Shown here piece by piece: positions 11,415-22,424 of a stretch of DNA of 64,000 nt. Source of the stretch: Ascochyta rabiei (Eukaryota > Ascomycota > Dothideomycetes > Pleosporales > Didymellaceae). The translations under genes were made by a program, and so were the position numbers. Position 1 is the stretch's first letter, and each line of letters opens with the position of its first letter. The notes under the pieces are model-generated. The model was not told the DNA's origin and did no database searches. It saw only the letters and a list, made by a program, of their open reading frames with translations. The stretch spans positions 930,001-994,000 of the forward strand of contig NC_082426.1 of NCBI RefSeq assembly GCF_004011695.2, written 5' to 3'.

Positions 11415-13004
11415 AGAGACGAAGAGAAAGATTTGATTCTAGTTGATCACGGCGACCCCGACATAGAAATCGAGAGTGGCGAAGACACGAGAGACCCAAT
11501 TGTAGAAGCAGCAGAAGAAATCCGGCTCGACACCTACAGGAATCATGTTTCACGGCCTAAGATTAAACAAGAAAGCCAGCTGCAACGACATACATTAAGA
11601 ATTAGCGCATGACCGTCCACCTTCTCTATAAAGCAGACACCACAGGCCGCCTCCCTTATCAAGTGTTTACGAGATCTGCTAGCTAACCCTGCATATCCAA
11701 AATTTCTGGGATTGAGCACCTCGGGTGAAATAGTGGATCTTGAAGTAGGGGCGAACGGGTCCAGTTTTGCTCTCTCTCTGAGACTCACGGCAGCTGCCAG
11801 AATTAAGGCTTACAAGTTTAGGCCCAGATGCTAAAGTCCTGCTGTAAGCTCGACCACGGTGGTGCTGACCGCGCTGCTACAGTAGCTACTGGCCCACGCA
11901 ACCTTTGCAGCACGGTAAACAGGCTCGCAGGTTGCTGGAAATCCTGATGACTTTCTAGTTGCGCCAGCTGGACTGATGCAGACCATGATGCAACACACAA
12001 GGACCGAGCAAACCTATGAATTGGATACTCCCTCACAGACGTTGCATTCTGTTGAAGGATTGATCGGCTGGAAAAGTCGAAAGTCTCAGCTGTTTCCGCA
12101 AACAGCACTGTTGTTCCTCCAGATCAGCGTGCGGCAGAACGCGAGCGTGAGCGTGATACAGAGGATGACGAGGAATGGAAAACCTCTGGGAAGTACCGAG
12201 CACAGAAGTCTCAAAATCACTTAAAACATTGCCCTCTAGGTGGCATTGCTTCTCATGAGTCAGCCAAGTCAGGAGTTTTCCAAGGAGGCTGAGAGGCAGT
12301 GGTGAGGCTCAGATTGGAGGTCATGTCCGCAGCAGAAGAGGTCGGAAAGACGGTTGTTACAGATCGATAGACAGAAATCTTCACGCAGGCGTTAATGGAA
12401 TAAAACAATGGTCGCTGAGTGACTGTTTCGCGCGCGATCAAATAGCCAAGGCATTTGCTGCTTAGTTCCGGCACAGTTCCCGTATTGAATAGTACAAGCA
12501 AACATAGCGTGTAAGTGCGTAATCACGAACGGTACGTTCCCAGCCTCCCTTTTAGTGCGTCACTAGCGCGTCATTGTTGCGCCTTGCGGTGAATAGTTTT
12601 TGCAGCACCATGTATCGCAAGAACGTCGACCCTTATAATCTCGTATTGCATACCATTTGACAACACCAGAGTATGTCTAGAGCTTTCAAGCCTTTCCGTT
12701 GGTGGGCTGAGCCAGATTAGCACCAACATAAGCCAAAAAGCAAGACCCCCACAGTTTTTGAATAGATAAATCACTGATGACCGGAACATCGCGTCACCCG
12801 ACTTGAGCAACGAAAGTCTTGAAAGTTGTAAGTTTGCAATTTCATGGAAAGAAGGATGCAGACAAGCGAAAAAATTCTAGCCTCGGTACAAGTGCCAGTT
12901 TCGACCTGACTCCGTGAAAACACCAAGACCTCGAAATTTCCTTGACGTTCGTATCTCTCCTGACCTTACCGAACAGCAAAACCTCTCAGCACACTCAGGT
13001 CAAG
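11415..13004. other. Intergenic
   Basis: No supported gene, RNA or repeat. Short ORFs on both strands (up to 111 codons) overlap each other and carry no motif. The last ~100 bp is the 5' leader of the dehydratase gene. Confidence 0.55.
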
Positions 13005-13832
13005 ATGACTCGCAGTGGACAAACCACGCATTTGGATACGCGCGGCTCGACAGCATCGTGGTCTCAGCCTCGCACGCTGTATCTGACCGCATACAATCTG
13101 CTTTTCGCTGCACTGTGGGTTTCAGTAGGCATCAGTGCCGCCAATCATGCTCCGAGAGGCAAATTTATCTTGTTTGAGGCGGTAGAGCCTCGCGCGCGTT
13201 GGATTCAGACCCTCACGCTCATTGAGGTCGTGCATGCGGCCGTTGGTAACTACATTCAAGGAACATGCAACCTATCAATGCTGATCGTCATAGGCATGGT
13301 CAAATCGCCTGTCAGTACTACAGCCACACAGGTCTTTACACGTGTGATTCAGGTCTGGATGATCTGGTACAGCTTCCCTGCGAGTACAGCTGCATCCAGA
13401 GCATTTATGGTCTTGGTGTTGGCTTGGTCCGTCGCAGACTCCATTCGCTACCTGTACCTTGCTCTGAATCTTCATGGGAAGGCGCCGCAGGCTCTTATCT
13501 GGCTCAGGTAAGCCCAAAGACGTTGCACCCATTGGTACAGGCTGATGATTGCAGATACACCATGTTCTATCCTCTTTACCCGATCGGGATTGGGGCGGAG
13601 TGGTGGCTGATGTACAAGAGCATCGAGCCTTTGGGCAGGATTAGCCCTGTGCTTCCGCCAGTGTTCTACTTCTTGCTGGCGTTGTACGTTCCTGGTAAGT
13701 CCTGCACTGACAGTACTGTTCTCATGTCATCGGCTAACGATTATAGGCGCTTATACAATGTTCACATACATGGTCAAACAGAGGAAAAAGATCCTTAGCA
13801 GGGGCCAGAAGACAGTGAAACCGATTGAATAA
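13005..13832 (+). CDS. Very-long-chain 3-hydroxyacyl-CoA dehydratase (PHS1/HACD family)
   Basis: Three exons: 13005-13507, 13555-13694 and 13747-13832. The introns are 47 and 52 bp (GTAAGC...TTGCAG; GTAAGT...CTAAC...TATAG), and the protein is 242 residues. It has six hydrophobic stretches typical of the ER-embedded dehydratase. HACD landmarks are LYLTAYNLLFAALW near the start, QTLTLIEVVHAAVGNY, TQVFTRVIQVW, and the exon 1/2 junction LIWLRYTMFYPLYPIGIGAEW. Within this last stretch Tyr176 and Glu183 are spaced exactly as the catalytic Tyr-Glu pair of yeast Phs1. The enzyme removes water from 3-hydroxyacyl-CoA in the third step of fatty-acid elongation. The usual Glu before the IRY motif reads as Asp (VADSIRY). 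A C-terminal basic tail may act in ER retention. Whether this is the essential housekeeping copy or a paralogue cannot be told. Confidence 0.93.
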
Positions 13833-13957
13833 CGACTCATCCACATTCAATCTAAATGAACTCGGCCTCCTCACTTCACATACGGTCGACGGTGGTTTCG
13901 AGTAGCACGTGTCTTCAGCGACTGGTCTTTCTGCCAACCAGACTTCATACATGGATA

Positions 13958-15091
13958 CTATGTTGGGTGAAAAGCCTTGTAGACCTGCAAAGCCCCTCCA
14001 ATGCTTTGCACTAGCCCAAAGAAAATCGTCAGACACAATACGATGATTGTGACCCAGAACGTGTACCATTGGACTCCGTTGCGACGGTCATGCCACCATT
14101 GGAGGATGGTCGAAGGTCGAGACTGATCGAAAGCCTGTTTTAAAATGACGAGTCGGTCATGCCAGAAAGTGACCTTCTCGAACTCTCGATCATGTGGTTT
14201 CAGCGGAGCACACATAGCCAATGCTTTGTCCAAATCTAAGGAGTTGGTCCGCTTCTTAGGCCACTTCTGTGTTTCTTGGTCGTTCAACGGGAAGAGGAGT
14301 GAAAGTGTCCGAAGCGTTTCGGCTACGAGTTCGTTGGGCAGTACGGTGCTATCTGGTCTGTCAGTTTACAGATTCATAGGGACCGGGGTACAAATCCACA
14401 TACCTTACGTGCCGCTTGAGGAATGACACATTGTGGAAAACAGCGAGTGTCCCATCACGATCCACCATTCTCAGATGATCTGCAAGGTTGTCGGTCGGTA
14501 CAATCTTTATACCCGCAATGCGTTCTAGGTTGCAAACTGTAAACATTGGGTCGAGCCTGAGACCCATATGGTCAAGGACCTGAGGCTCCTGGAAATGTGT
14601 TTGCAGAGCCACTTCTAAGCTACCTGTAGTCCATTCCAAACGCGTTTGTTCTGACACCATTCGCACTTGCGCTGCAACGTTGACCATCAGATACAGCCGA
14701 GCTGCCAGATCAATAGCGCCGTCTAGCATCTCGTCTTCGTTGGGGCGATGATGTGTGGAAGCTCCCGCTATCAGACACTCCTTGATAGATTCTCGAGACG
14801 CGCCATTGTCGAATAGGTGTATCAGGTTGAGAATATCTCGGTGCGTTTTGGCCATGACAATCGTCCAATGCGGCTTGACATTGGCTGTCGTAGTACCTAA
14901 AGTAAGGACCCCAGTCCAGAGCATCTTGTTGGTACGTAGATAAGTTGGTTGGCGTCCAGAAGTGCTTTTTGATTGCGTTTTAAGTCTGGAAGTGGATCGG
15001 GGACGAATTCAGAGGCGAATCGAGCACCTCCATGGTTGACGAAACGACTGGCAGAAACCCAAGGCTTCTGGAAAGCTCGAAACATTAACAA
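13958..15091 (-). pseudogene. Fungal protein with C-terminal membrane anchor; probable frameshift near the N-terminus
   Basis: The C-terminal part is well supported: exon 14348-13958 joins the upstream exon over a 55-bp intron (GTATGT at 14403, acceptor GATAG), restoring KRHVSTVLPNEL. It ends with one TM helix (WYTFWVTIIVLCLTIFFGLV) and a short tail. Upstream, the frame of MLWTGVLTLGTTTANV is open back to about 15008, preceded by YLRTNK, but has no ATG. An ATG-started frame from 15091 (MLMFRAFQKPW...LLDANQ) runs into it one base out of register near 14945-14960. No intron bridges the two, so I infer a 1-base frameshift or a sequence error. If the shorter form is real, it starts at 14924. The body resembles a fungus-wide uncharacterised family (LADHLRM...FHNVSFLKRH). 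Function unknown. Confidence 0.55.
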
Positions 15092-16187
15092 GAAGCGACT
15101 GTGCTATTATTCAGACTGCATTGGATAGCCGATATTGGCATAAATCACGGACGAAGTAGTGGCGGTGCATTTCCAATGTTCGACCCAGCCCTCTTCTTAC
15201 AGAGCCCAAAGTATGGTAATGAGAACGCAACTAACCAATTAGCCCTAAGCAGAGTGCTCCGCGTTATTGAATCCGTAGAAGCGAAGCGCTCGTCGGGAGC
15301 AGATTGTATTTCAGCCACAGTTCTGCAGCTGCTGTTGCCCCATGGATATCACACTGCATGGTAATAAACGCCCAATTATTACACAGTACCGGAACTGTGC
15401 CCCCCACACCTTTACACTGCCACTCGAAGGTTTCCGACAGGCGAATCGGACTTGGATGACTCGGACGCTCTCGAAGGTCAAAAGATACCTCTCGCGCTCT
15501 ATCTTTTGCAAAGAACCAACTCACCACTCATTACTAAGAGTCTTTGTTGGCACTATCTATCGGTCGATACTCGAAGGCCATGACAATTTGCCCTTCTTCT
15601 TTTTCGGCTGACGAAGCAGTCTCCACACAACCATTGCCTATGTAAAACCGTTTGGAAAACCGTTTGCAACAGATAACCTGGAAAAAGCTATTGGGAGGCG
15701 GACGAAACAGCTCGGAAGTATTTTCACTCTCATCTCAAACCAGAGATTGCGCAACTTCTGAACGGTCTCTTCGGATCTGTGTCGACTCCAGACTCATAAT
15801 CATAGTCACATACATGGTTGCTATACGACACTCCACAGCGAAACCGACAGTACTCTTCGTTTCCAAGAATTCTAGGCATCGAAACGATGCACACAAGCTG
15901 ATAAAATAATGCGGTATCCTAAAACAACACCCTGTTTGGCTGACTGGTAAAGCCTCAAAGGATCCTGGTTGGGGCGCACCACTGCGATCACTTGCCCTAG
16001 GGAAAGTGGGCGACACGAGTGGCCAAACGCACGAAACCGTCTCCAAGATCTTTTACGACCCGCCAAAACCATTCCGATCCAGGGGCATGACCGATTACGT
16101 TGCCCACGGCCCATCTTTACGTACTGCGACAGCAAACCTTGTTCGTGTACATAGGCAGATGTTCTAACTCACTGCCGCGCATGCTTT
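15092..16187. other. Intergenic
   Basis: No gene supported. The ORFs of 80-103 codons on both strands overlap one another and show no family features or splice structure. Confidence 0.5.
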
Positions 16188-17324
16188 CTTCGATACAGAC
16201 GACAAAGCAGAAGTTACCGCCTACGAGTATGATGATGCGTGTGAGATTGACAGCGATGATAAGGATCTGCCTGTATACGGAGACGAGACAATTGGCATTC
16301 CTGTGATAGAACTATGCCGGGCACAGGACTCTGATGACTGTCCATTTTCCCCGTATCAACGGAGTTTGAACCATTCTCTCCCTACGCCAGGGATGATGAA
16401 GACATCTGCTCTCTGTCCAGCCTCGGCTCGACTATGTTAATGAGCAATGGGGGTGCAACCGTGCATCATGGTTCAGCATACGGAGCTTCATGCCAAACAT
16501 TCGAAACAGGACTTGAAGTGACACTCCATGACGACAGCGAGGACGAGAGATTTTCTGAATCTACTGTTAGCTTCTCCGAAGACGCAGCTTCGGAGATATC
16601 AGCAGAGTCGACGTCATTGGATTTGGCGTCACTCCGACCACTTGGTGTCTTGTCGCGATGTTCGGCAGACAAAGACTGGGCTCTTATAGCCATCGCCAGA
16701 TACGGCAATGCGAAACTTGCTGCCTTCCTGGCATCAGATCAAGAAGATTTGAGCACCGTACCGCTGGCGCAGACCCATACTGGAGGTGGACTTGTGCACA
16801 CCCATACCGCTTGGGGCGGGAAGACGACCGGAACCATCCTCAGCACGGTATCCGACTATCGTCCCCCATACGGGACATAATCTCAAGAAGTTTTCTCTGT
16901 CCGGCTTGACGGCCGTCTCGCAGATGGTGACTGCGGCTCAGCCGTGACTGACGCAGCTACTGGCGAGCTGTATGGCCACATAGTGGCTGGCTGTCCGGAA
17001 ACCGGATTTGCATATGTCATGGCTGCACGACATGTGTTTCCGGACTTTCAGAAAGAAGGTCTAGTTGGAATCACTATGACTTTGAAGCTTGACAAAGAAG
17101 TATTCAAAGAGCAGACTTCAGACTTTCGGCAAGCACTGGACGCAACGACACAGTCTGTTCTAAATGAACGTACCAGGGATGCATTCCTACAAGGAACAAA
17201 GGCATACTCCTCTCCAGCTATCTTAAGATTACAGATAAGCAGGAAAGCTCGAAGTCTCCAGAAGCTATCGGAAGGTACAAGCGTTGATGATTCGCTGGGA
17301 AGGTTCGATCGAAAAAGTACGTGA
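16188..17324 (+). pseudogene. Decayed fungal hypothetical gene (frameshift plus in-frame TAA)
   Basis: An acidic N-terminal region (starting near HAFFDTDD and running to DDCPFSP) shifts frame by one base in a C-run at about 16345-16355. It then continues as VSTEFEPFSPYARDDED into the frame that includes 16434-16880. That frame meets TAA at 16878-16880 but carries on unbroken after it: VFSVRLDGRLADGDCGSAV, then GELYGHIVAGCPETGFAYVM, ending at 17322-17324. The GDCGSAV...GHIV segment recalls an uncharacterised fungal family often found in proteins with disordered acidic N-termini; it superficially looks like a trypsin-type GDSG, but no catalytic triad is visible. Two lesions make it a likely pseudogene. 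Confidence 0.55.
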
Positions 17325-20212
17325 GGAAGAGGTAATGAAGTCCAAGATCGAAGAGTGAACTTACTTTTTACTAAAAATTGACAGAATGAGCAGTTGCGGG
17401 ACGTGTTTGAAACGTCCGGCTTCGGATGCGGCGACGTCAAGCTGTCCATGAATGTATCAGACTCGCATGCCTCCTTGAGCCATGCTATCTCGAGACACGT
17501 CTCTACAAATGACGGCCCGAAAACGCTTCTGATCGTTTGGAATACGAGCCGCGGTTTGGAAGAAGGAGTGGGAAGCCCGAAAAGAAGAAGGTGTGTTGAA
17601 ACCAACATTGACGGGTGGCAATTGCTGACCAAACCAGCTTACAAAGAGCATTTTAAACTTGCTTCGATATTGTACAAACGATGCGGTTGAAATGCTGTAG
17701 AGGCCCCTTTGCTATCTGCTTCGGCTGATGTCTTAACAATTCTCGGCTTCCCCTCTGCCAACTCCACCGCCCCAACAGTAGCGACCGGCAGAAAAGTTTA
17801 CGAACGCCTATCGTTGGGCGAAAGAGTCCTTCATCCAGACTCACTGAGGCCGATTACATTTACACGGGCGCTGCGCCAGTCGTTCGAAGCGCTGCTCGAT
17901 GAGGACCTGCCTAGTTTGTCCGCCTCACAGGTCCTGCGGAAGCTGATTGCGGAAGCGCAGATATGGCTCAGGCTGTATCGGCCCTTGGGACTTCAAAGGA
18001 GGATCAGATGGACGCTGTTGACCCCCCAACGAGAGCAGCTGCACTCTCTTGGGCCACATAGAGATCTTGAAAGACCGCAGTCCTGTTCTGCCAGTGCCGA
18101 ATCAGCATCATAGATGGAATATGGAGGAGCTAATATATCATGTTGCACTGCTACCACTTGCTCGGTGCAACATCGAGTTCCAGCTTCTTCGTAGTTCTGC
18201 TCATGGGGTTTGCCACGTCGTTATATCAATATCTGAGCGTTGCACAGAACAAAGATATTGCCTAGGCAGCATCATATCCAGCAGGACTTCCTGTACGCCT
18301 TGCAGTCTTTTTCAGCGTCAGTATTCAGTAGATACGTGCAATTTCCTGATATTTCGGCAAACTAGCGAGCGCCTGCGTAGATGTTTCTGATTGATCGGGG
18401 TGTAGAAGAGCGAACAAACTCGACGCTATAACCTAGCACACAAGCATCATTCAAGCCAAACAACAATATTGCCCCAATCCTGCACGTCCATATGTTGAAT
18501 CAATACCCTACCAACCCTTTTACCTGTTCGCAGCACTGTTTCCTTCCCTAGGTTCCACTTGACTGACCTCCAGCACAACAGTGATCTACAACCAGTACAG
18601 CACAGCCGAAAACTTCACTGCCACTGCAGTTGACCCTTCTCAATACATGAGACAGTTTGGTGATACAACTGTTTTCCTGTGGCAATCCACATCGACAGTC
18701 TACGCGTTGCCAATCCTCAGACCTTCAGTACATGCCGTGTCGACTTATCCCTGTGAGAAACCACCCATGAAGCAACAAATGCTGCGAAGACACAATCTGG
18801 CCTGCTGGCAGCACTCATTGAAACCGAGAGGCAGATCTTTGGTTCAGTGCCCACATCGTGATGGGTTGCTGAAGGGTGATGCCTGATCATTCGATATACG
18901 GTATGCGGTGGAATTGTGGTGTGGTTCAAGCGCTTCCTCGTTCTTTCCGCCACTCCACGATTCGTGCGGCGTCGCAGTTGCAGTCCTAACACAGCGCCAC
19001 TAAAACCGGCTGAAAGGTAGAATCGTCGTTTTGTGCACGTCTTCAAAGGTAACGTCTGTGGCCCGTCTCCAATCCCTACCAGCACGTCTGTAGCGCCCTT
19101 TGCAGCGTAAGCTACAGTTACCGATACAGCGTTGCACCCACCTTAGCAAGGATTTCTACAGTCCTTTGGGAATGAAAAGACAGCATTCTCGCATCATGAA
19201 GGCACTGGAACATCGCCCTACCTCAATGCTATGTCTCGAAATTCCATCATCTCAAGACAAAGATGCGTATCAAGTGCAGTGCCTGCAGCAGCATCATCAA
19301 CAGTAGCAACACCAACGCCACGGCCCCTGTTGAAACGCGTCCAAGATGAAGCTCCAGAGCCCAAAGCCTTGAAGATCTAGAAACTAAACACACATAGACC
19401 CCGCCAGCGCTACCCCATGCTCCAGTGTCGCCCGAGCAGATGCACCTGGCACAGCAGTGATCAATCCCCCAACCAACCAACTCACTCGCCACCCACCACT
19501 CCACCGCCCCCCACCGCAGCGCCCAAAGAAGAAAACCCACACAACACAGCAGCAAAAGCGCAGGCATCGAATTCACTCAACCTCACCATGACCACCTCAA
19601 GGCCGTAGTTCCTCGTTCAGCAGAACAGAACAGAACAGAACAGAACAGAACAGGCCAGATCGCCTTCCCTGATTGGAGCGGTAAGTGCACAGCATCGCCA
19701 ACGCAGCAGAAGAAAGCGAAAGCGCCGTAAACAAGCAGAGCGAAAACGGAAATAAATTAGCGACATGTGACCTTTTTTCATCTATTTCGTTTCGCTCCGC
19801 AATCAACCCCATACCCCACCTGCACCGCACCAGCGACCATTTACCCGCCCCGCGATCCCCCCGCGAGTCGCCCCGTCCAGGCCAGGACAGAGAGGGGGGC
19901 GGTTAATTTGGACCCGGGGAGCGCGGGGCGAATGCGCGACGCGGTAATGAAAGAGGGCGGGAGAAGGGGGATGGGGGAGATGAGGACAGAGTGCAGAATG
20001 CGGTCGAGCGGGTATATAGATGGGGTGGGTAGCGAGCGGGTTGTTACCTATACACACTCCCTACACGTCTAGTCTACGTAGCATTCCCGCGAGTTGATTG
20101 CCTATTTGGCGATTGTTCTGCGCTGCACCGCCTCAGACGGCTTTTTTTTTGATTACTGGGACAGCGAGATACAAGACCACAACAGCAGCGAAGAGAACCG
20201 AGAACTCGAAAG
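17325..20212. other. Long intergenic stretch with a CAGAA microsatellite
   Basis: A frame at 17394-17690 and another at 17709-18113 may be further debris of the upstream pseudogene, but neither has a recognisable domain. At 19618-19653 a pentanucleotide (CAGAA) is repeated about seven times. The last 200 bp is the promoter and leader of the next gene. Nothing else is supported. Confidence 0.5.
20013..20020 (+). promoter_or_regulatory. TATA-like box of the secreted-protein gene
   Basis: TATATAGA, 193 bp upstream of the ATG at 20213 in a purine-rich promoter. The distance allows a leader of about 160 nt, but the assignment is tentative. Confidence 0.3.
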
Positions 20213-20906
20213 ATGAAGTGCATAGCGTTTGTGTCGATGGTTGCAGCGACATTGGCAGCCGCCGATACTCCCTCTTCCTCCTCCACCGCCGCGAACCCAG
20301 GCAAAGACCGACCCCCAATCGGCGCGCTCTGGAGCAGCACCTGGAGCGCGAGCACGCTCCACCCGTTCGTGCAGTCCTGCCACACGCAGTCGGTGCACCG
20401 CGGCAAGCTGCACACCCTGTCGCGCCTGTACCCAGAGCTGGAGGAGTTCGCGCCGCAGCTCAAGGTCTTCTACAACCAGCAGCCCTACCCGGGGTCCTGG
20501 GACGGCGCAGACCCGCACGGCAACGAGCGCGAGCTGCTCCAGATGCAGATGCAGCACCTGCCGTGGAAGGTGCGCGAGTGGATCAAGAGGAATGCAACGC
20601 AGCGGCACTACAGTGTGCATGATGATGTGGTTTTCTTTGCGCCGGGCGCGATTTATCCGATTTTGCCGCTGTGGGTGGAAGGGGAGCGGGAGGGTTGTGA
20701 AGGTACGCTTGACGTTGGGATGGGCTGGATGGGGCGCTAATGTGTGTGTAGGTGTTTTTGATGGGTTGGAGACGTACTCGAATGAGCCCAAGGACGGCAG
20801 CGTCATTGGGAAGGTGTCGCACACGGAGGATGCGGAGGAGGCGGAGTTTACGGTTGAGGCGCTGCGTGTTACGCTGCGGGATGGTGCGGAGCGCAGTGAG
20901 CTGTGA
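20213..20906 (+). CDS. Small secreted protein, unknown function
   Basis: Two exons, 20213-20702 and 20752-20906, with a 49-bp intron (GTACGC to TGTGTAG), encode 214 residues. The N-terminus is a signal peptide (MKCIAFVSMVAATLAAA), followed by a short Ser/Thr/Pro segment. The body contains only two Cys after the signal and several aromatic/acidic motifs (LYPELEEFAPQLKVFYNQQP, then VFFAPGAIYPILPLWVEGE). Exon 2 reads GVFDGLETYSNEPKDGSVIG and ends in a charged beta-strand-like tail. I do not recognise a family. Secretion is inferred from the signal alone. GC content is high and the gene sits tail-to-tail with the next. Confidence 0.75.
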
Positions 20907-21019
20907 GTGCTGAGGCGACTCCATTGGGTTCTGGCGTTTGGCGTTTGGCACGTAGCTAGGCTGTCGATGTGCAGTCCCCTTCTTGATGAGCTGCAGTTCC
21001 CTACTTTGGATAGCTGCAT

Positions 21020-22105
21020 TCAGACCTCTTTATCGTTTTGCTGCTTCTGCCTGCGTAGCTTCTCCCTCTTCCTCTCCTCGCTCCCTGCATGCCTCACCGC
21101 GCTCACCATGTTGAACAGAAAGATACCCACAAAGCACAACCCAACAGCCCCCAGTACAACGACCACACTGACCATGCTCAACACTACAACGCCATACGAC
21201 CCCTTCATAAAGGCCTTGCTGCCGCTCAGCTCCTCGAGTGCGGTGCCGACCTGCATCGCGCTCAGGACGAGGCTGAGGAAGACAAACAGGATGAGGATCC
21301 AGGAGAAGTTGCGCTCGAAGAAGACGACGTAGCGGTTGTAGCCGTACAGATAACCGCGGACAAAGTGCGTGAAGAAGAAGCGTGTGCGGTAGATGGAGTT
21401 GATGCGCGAGAGGCGGAGGTCACCGAAGTGGTAGCGCTGGTTGACCTGGTGCAGGGTGTTGATGTCGACGTTGCTGTGGAAGTCGGCGACCAACGCCTTC
21501 CACCAGGGCCAGGTGATGGCGGCGGGGAGGAGGGCGTTGTCGTGGGCGAGCTTGAGGTCGAGCGGGGACGTGATGAGCCAGACGTAGCTCAGCAGCCAGC
21601 CTGTCGCGCTCTCCCACAATGCCTCGTCGGCGCACACGTACTGCTCCCAGAAGGATGTGCTGACAAGGTACTCGGGCAGAGGTTTGACGAGCAGCTTATT
21701 GGAGAAGCGGAGGAGGTGCAGATCCATTTGCTGCGTGCCGAGCACCTCATAGCCGTACATGTTGTACCGGTGCAGAGGGCGTGCGCGCATCGGCCGCCCG
21801 GCCATCCAGAGGTGCGCGTGGATGGTGTTGAGGCGCGAGAGGTCGAGATCCTCTCTCAAAAAGGCTTTGACGTCGTCGTTTGCAAGGAAAGCCTCATTGC
21901 CGCGGCCGGCGATGGTGGGCAGCGAGTCGAGCGGCGACAGGGGTGATGTGTCGAAGACGACTGGCTGATGATTGGTGGTGGCCGCATGCTGCGATGAGGT
22001 CGGCGACGACGTGAGCGCCTGTGGCAGCGGTCGTGAAGCAAAGGGCGGTTGGAGCGAGGGGGTCGTCGAACGCACAGCGCTGTGCTGGGCCGTCTTGTCA
22101 ACCAT
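21020..22105 (-). CDS. Two-TM fungal protein (DUF6601-like)
   Basis: An intron-free frame of 361 residues. A polar N-terminus of about 70 residues is followed by a conserved globular part: FLREDLDLSRLNTIHAHLWMAGRPMRARPLHRYNMYG in two adjoining pieces, then WLLSYVWLITSPLDL. Near the C-terminus are two TM helices (about 265-286 WILILFVFLSLVLSAMQVG, and 304-331 rich in Val/Leu). A Lys/Arg-rich tail of about 30 residues ends the protein. This matches the widespread fungal DUF6601 proteins as I remember them; some carry the misleading name subtilisin-like, though no protease motif is visible here. Function unknown, probably an internal membrane protein. Confidence 0.8.
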   Translation of the reverse strand: MVDKTAQHSAVRSTTPSLQPPFASRPLPQALTSSPTSSQHAATTNHQPVVFDTSPLSPLDSLPTIAGRGNEAFLANDDVKAFLREDLDLSRLNTIHAHLWMAGRPMRARPLHRYNMYGYEVLGTQQMDLHLLRFSNKLLVKPLPEYLVSTSFWEQYVCADEALWESATGWLLSYVWLITSPLDLKLAHDNALLPAAITWPWWKALVADFHSNVDINTLHQVNQRYHFGDLRLSRINSIYRTRFFFTHFVRGYLYGYNRYVVFFERNFSWILILFVFLSLVLSAMQVGTALEELSGSKAFMKGSYGVVVLSMVSVVVVLGAVGLCFVGIFLFNMVSAVRHAGSEERKREKLRRQKQQNDKEV

Positions 22106-22424
22106 ACCGTCCTGGTCGCTGAGCGACAGTGCTTGTCATGTGGGAGCAGGCGGCGCGAGTCGACCTATCTAGGCAACGCTGGTGAGCCCAAGGCTGAGGC
22201 TGAGACCGAGGCTGAGACCGAGGCTGAGGCTGCAGCTGGTGACAGCTTCGAGCTGACATGCAGGCAGCGGGCGCTACATTTGTGGAACGGAATGTGGGGC
22301 CAAACGGCTGCTAACATCACACACACAGCTCGAGCGTCGAGCAGCCAATCATTCATTGATAGGTATCAACCCCGAACGCCTCCTCTCATGCAGTTTTGGA
22401 TATCATCTCGCCCCTCTTCAGCCG
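22106..22424. other. Intergenic between two minus-strand genes
   Basis: Holds a short imperfect GAGGCT/GAGACC hexamer repeat at about 22190-22235 and presumably the 3' end of the BAR-SH3 transcript and promoter of the DUF6601-like gene. Nothing else seen. Confidence 0.5.

Noticed and set aside
16920..17000. Trypsin-like serine protease (GDCGSAV resembling GDSGG)
   Set aside because: No His or Asp catalytic motif and Cys replaces the expected Ser position; the likeness is superficial.
17048..17632. 194-codon minus-strand ORF
   Set aside because: Antisense to the pseudogene at 16188-17324, which shows family-like motifs on the plus strand.
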